Source: Kitasatospora phosalacinea (lineage in GTDB: Bacteria; Actinomycetota; Actinomycetes; Streptomycetales; Streptomycetaceae). Taken from it: a stretch of DNA of 64,000 nucleotides. The notes below the pieces were generated by a model that saw only the letters and a list, made by a program, of their open reading frames with translations, did no database searches and was not told the DNA's origin. Positions 61,401 to 64,000 of this stretch are shown here, piece by piece. Location of the stretch: contig NZ_JNYE01000008.1 in assembly GCF_000717185.1 (NCBI RefSeq), positions 1 to 64,000 on the forward strand, given 5' to 3'. The position numbers and the translations under genes were made by a program. Position 1 is the stretch's first letter, and each line of letters starts with the position of its first letter.

Positions 61401-62687
61401 TCAGACCGCCTCGGGCTGCCAGAGCCCGGCCGGGTCGGTGTGCAGGCTGCGGACGGTGACCAGGGCCGCGCCGAGGACGGGGCCGCGGCGGCCCAACGGC
61501 GAGGCGCGCAGGGCCTCTTCGGGCCAGGGGCGGACCCGGATCAGCTCGGCCAGCTCGGCCCGCATCGCGGGCAGCAGCCACTGCGCGAGGTCGGCGTAGG
61601 CGCCGCCGAGGACGAGCGTGGCGGGGTCGACCAGGTTGACGGCGGCGGCCAGTGCGGTGCCGAGCGCGGTGCCCGCGTGCCGCAGCGCGCGCCGGGTCTC
61701 GGCGTGCCCGGCCTCCGCCCGGCGCACCAACTCGGTGATCGGGTCCGCCTCCTGACGGCTCGTCAGGTTTACGGCCCGATTCTCCCGGCCGAGTTCGTCC
61801 AGCTCCTCGGCGAGCCCGGCGGAGCGGAGCACGGCGGCCAGGCCCGCGTACGGTTCGAGGCAGCCGCGGGCGCCGCAGGAGCAGGCGCGCCCGTCGGGGC
61901 GGACGGTGAGGTGGCCGAGCTCTCCGGCGAAACCCTGGACGCCGCGGAACAGGCGGCCGTCCAGGACGAGCGCGCCGCCGATGCCCTCACCGGCCGAGAT
62001 GTGCACGAAGGTGCCGCTGGCGGTGCCCTGCCAGAGTTCGGCGAGCGCGCCGAGGTTGGCCTCGTTGTCGACGGCGGGGGCGGTGCCGGAGCCGGGCCAG
62101 GAGGCGGTGACGTCGACCTGGTGCCAGCCGAGGTTGGGGGCGTGCTCGACCCGGCTGCCGGGGCTGCCCAGCGGGACGCTGCCGGGGACGGCGAGCACCC
62201 GGCCGACCACCCGCAGGCCGAGCGCGACGGCCTCCCGTTCGGCCCGGTCGGCGAGTTCGGCGAGTTCGGCGAGGGTCTGCTCGGCGGGGCGGCCCGCGTT
62301 GGCGGCGGGGCGGTGCAGTTCGACCCGGACCTCGCCGCGCAGGTCGAGGACGCAGGCGCTGAGGTGTTCGACGCCGATCTCCAGGCCCAGCCCGGCGGGC
62401 CCGTTCCCGTTCAGGACGAGGGCCCGGCCCGGGCGGCCGACCCGGCCGCTGCGTTCGAGTTCGCCCTCCAGCAGGAGGCCGCCGCCGATGAGTTCGTCGA
62501 CCAGGCTGGAGACGGCGGTGCGGGTCAGCCCGGTGCGGCCGGCCACGTCGGCCCGGGAGAGCGGGTGGGCGGCGGCGACGGTGCGCATCACCAGGGCGAG
62601 GTTCTGCCGCCGCATGTCCTGCTGGGAGGCGGGGCCGCGCCTGGTCGCGAGGTCGCCGTCGGGCGGCTGCTGCCCGTCCTCTGTCAC
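61401..62687 (-). CDS. ROK-family transcriptional regulator (XylR-type)
   Basis: 428 aa, GTG start. The HTH (about 42-70) is PLSRADVAGRTGLTRTAVSSLVDELIGGGLL. The ROK kinase-like domain includes LGLEIGVEHLSACVLDLRGEV, NEANLGALAELW, FVHISAGEGIGGALVLDGRLFRGVQGFAGELGHLTVRPDG and the zinc motif CSCGARGCLEPYA. ROK repressors of this form control xylose operons. It lies 98 bp after xylB on the same strand, so it may be co-transcribed and may repress xylB in response to xylose. Confidence 0.9.
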   Translation of the reverse strand: MTEDGQQPPDGDLATRRGPASQQDMRRQNLALVMRTVAAAHPLSRADVAGRTGLTRTAVSSLVDELIGGGLLLEGELERSGRVGRPGRALVLNGNGPAGLGLEIGVEHLSACVLDLRGEVRVELHRPAANAGRPAEQTLAELAELADRAEREAVALGLRVVGRVLAVPGSVPLGSPGSRVEHAPNLGWHQVDVTASWPGSGTAPAVDNEANLGALAELWQGTASGTFVHISAGEGIGGALVLDGRLFRGVQGFAGELGHLTVRPDGRACSCGARGCLEPYAGLAAVLRSAGLAEELDELGRENRAVNLTSRQEADPITELVRRAEAGHAETRRALRHAGTALGTALAAAVNLVDPATLVLGGAYADLAQWLLPAMRAELAELIRVRPWPEEALRASPLGRRGPVLGAALVTVRSLHTDPAGLWQPEAV

Positions 62688-62785
62688 GTCTGCCCCGTCC
62701 CTCCGTGCCGTCGTCCGGCTCGTCCGTGCGTGTGTCGGTCCGGGCCGCCCGCCGGCGGGGGCGGGCGGCCCGGTGCGGCGTGCCG

Positions 62786-64000
62786 TCAGTGGGCGCCGTC
62801 CCCCTGGAGGGCGGCCGTCTGCGAAATGGTAGTCGCGATCCGTTCGAGCGCGGCGTCGTCCCGGGCGAGGGCGGGCAGCACCGGGCCGTCTGCGGTGCCC
62901 CAGCGGCGGGCGACGGCGTCGGCGGGCTCGCCGGTGAGCAGCGCGGCGGCCTGGGCGGCGGCGCCGAGGGCGACGAGTTCGCGGGCGGCGGGCAGTTGGA
63001 CGGGACGGCCGGAGAGGCGGCGGACGGTGTCCTGCCAGGCCCGGCCCTGGGCGCCGCCGCCGATCAGCAGGATCGGCCGCTCGGGGTCGGCTGCACCGGG
63101 CCCGTCGACGGCGAGGACGTCGTCGAGGGCGGCGAGCAGCGAGTACGCGGCGCCGTCGTAGGCGGCCTGGAGGAGCTGGCCGGGGGTGGTGTCGTGGCGC
63201 AGGCCGTGCAGCAGGCCGCTGGCGTGCGGGAGGGCGGGGGTGCGTTCGCCGTCGAGGTAGGGCAGCAGGACGGCGGTGCCGCCGGGTTCGACGTCCTGGC
63301 GGTCGCGGCCGAGGAGGGTGGCGACGCGGTCGACGGCGAGGGTGCAGTTGAGGGTGCAGGCGAGCGGGAGCCAGCCGTCGAGGGCGTCGGCGAAGCCCGC
63401 GACGGTGCCGGTGGGGTCGGCGGGGCGGTTGCGGGCGACGGTGTAGACGGTGCCGGAGGTGCCGAGGCTGAGCACGGGGGTGCCGGGGGTGAGGCCGAGG
63501 CCGAGGGCGGCGGCCATGTTGTCGCCGGTGCCGGTGGCGATCGGGGTGCCGGGGCGCAGCGGCCCGCCGGGGAGGGCGTGTCCGGCGGCGGTCCCGGCGG
63601 GGGTGACGGCGGGGAGCAGGGCGGGGTCGAGCCCGATGTGGTCGAGGACGGTGGCGTGGTAGCCGTCGGGGGTCCACCAGCCGGTGCCGGAGGCGTCGCC
63701 GCGGTCGGTGGTGGCGGTGCCGGTGAGGCGTTCGGTGAGGTGGTCGTGCGGGAGGCGGACGGCGGCGGTGCGGTCGGCGTTGCCGGGTTCGGTGGCGCGC
63801 AGCCAGGCCCACTTGGCGGCGGTGAAGGAGGCGCCGGGGACGCTGCCGATCTCGGCGGCCCACCACTGGGCGCCGAACTTCCGCACCAGGTCGGCGGCTT
63901 GGGGTGCGGAGCGGACGTCGTTCCAGAGCAGGGCGGGGCGGACGGGGCGTCCGGCGGCGTCCAGGGTGACGAGTCCGTGCTGCTGGCCGCCGATGGCCAG
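62786..64000 (-). CDS. xylB: Xylulokinase XylB (5' end outside window)
   Basis: 404 residues to the stop, N-terminus cut at the right edge. FGGY-family features: IGGQQHGLVTLDAAGRPVRPALLWNDVRSA at the start of the visible part (in full enzymes near residue 75), then DGYHATVLDHIGLDPALLP, TGTGDNMAAALGLGLTPGTPVLSLGTSGTVYTVA, YLDGERTPALPHASGLLHGL and ILLIGGGAQGRAWQDTVRRLSGRPVQLP. It phosphorylates D-xylulose to xylulose 5-phosphate. Expected partner of a xylA beyond the edge and of the ROK regulator downstream. Confidence 0.92.
   Translation of the reverse strand: MAIGGQQHGLVTLDAAGRPVRPALLWNDVRSAPQAADLVRKFGAQWWAAEIGSVPGASFTAAKWAWLRATEPGNADRTAAVRLPHDHLTERLTGTATTDRGDASGTGWWTPDGYHATVLDHIGLDPALLPAVTPAGTAAGHALPGGPLRPGTPIATGTGDNMAAALGLGLTPGTPVLSLGTSGTVYTVARNRPADPTGTVAGFADALDGWLPLACTLNCTLAVDRVATLLGRDRQDVEPGGTAVLLPYLDGERTPALPHASGLLHGLRHDTTPGQLLQAAYDGAAYSLLAALDDVLAVDGPGAADPERPILLIGGGAQGRAWQDTVRRLSGRPVQLPAARELVALGAAAQAAALLTGEPADAVARRWGTADGPVLPALARDDAALERIATTISQTAALQGDGAH

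Overview
The window is very GC-rich actinomycete DNA, most likely a Streptomyces or Kitasatospora chromosome. The reasons are strong G/C third-position bias, many GTG and TTG starts, leaderless promoters, xylan- and xyloglucan-degrading enzymes with family 2 cellulose-binding modules, ECF sigma/membrane-partner pairs, a monomeric NADP isocitrate dehydrogenase and an LAxTG surface protein. I saw no tRNA or rRNA gene, CRISPR array or intact insertion sequence. All family names come from reading motifs by eye; no search was run.

Left part (1-15 kb): a decayed gene is followed by a lone type I-G-like Cas3 helicase-nuclease (433-2733). Then come a secreted three-repeat QxW lectin-like protein, a sigma-factor-like protein fused to a membrane anchor, an IS5-type transposase remnant, oxidoreductases, a cysteine-rich SufR-like regulator coupled to a DUF3291 gene, a cation:proton antiporter, two GNAT acetyltransferases, a deleted and frameshifted PHP hydrolase pseudogene and a Nudix hydrolase.

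Middle (15-45 kb): a GH30 glucuronoxylanase with FnIII and CBM2 modules, isocitrate dehydrogenase, a DUF2867-type epimerase, a divergent FMN-barrel/universal-stress-protein pair with DevR/OsdR-like boxes, a PAS-SpoIIE phosphatase, and an HxlR regulator facing its probable F420/NADP reductase target. These are followed by a glycosyltransferase, a LacI regulator, a large protein with an immunity-like central part, a GH74 xyloglucanase with an unusual promoter, an MFS exporter facing a LysR regulator, an LLM oxidoreductase, a disulfide reductase and a SigE-like sigma factor overlapping its membrane partner.

Right part (45-57 kb): an unusual Pst-like locus on the minus strand. It has three PstS-like or associated binding proteins (two with a C-terminal membrane anchor), PstC, PstA, PstB and, between the second anchored binding protein and PstB, a sortase-fold membrane protein that has lost all three expected catalytic residues. 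Terminators and AT-rich or repeat elements split it into several transcription units. This degenerate-sortase/Pst combination is the best candidate for an undescribed system here.

Right end (57-64 kb): a pair of DUF1508-like proteins, a leaderless LacI regulator with CGAA(N)TTCG-type sites at its own promoter, at the next gene (CE4 deacetylase) and upstream of GH74 26 kb away, an LAFTG-anchored surface protein behind a duplicated structured leader, a ROK regulator and the 3' part of xylulokinase. The GH30, GH74, LacI, CE4, ROK and XylB genes together indicate plant hemicellulose use. Several minus-strand genes end in short tandem repeats; in two of them the repeat reiterates the in-frame stop codon.
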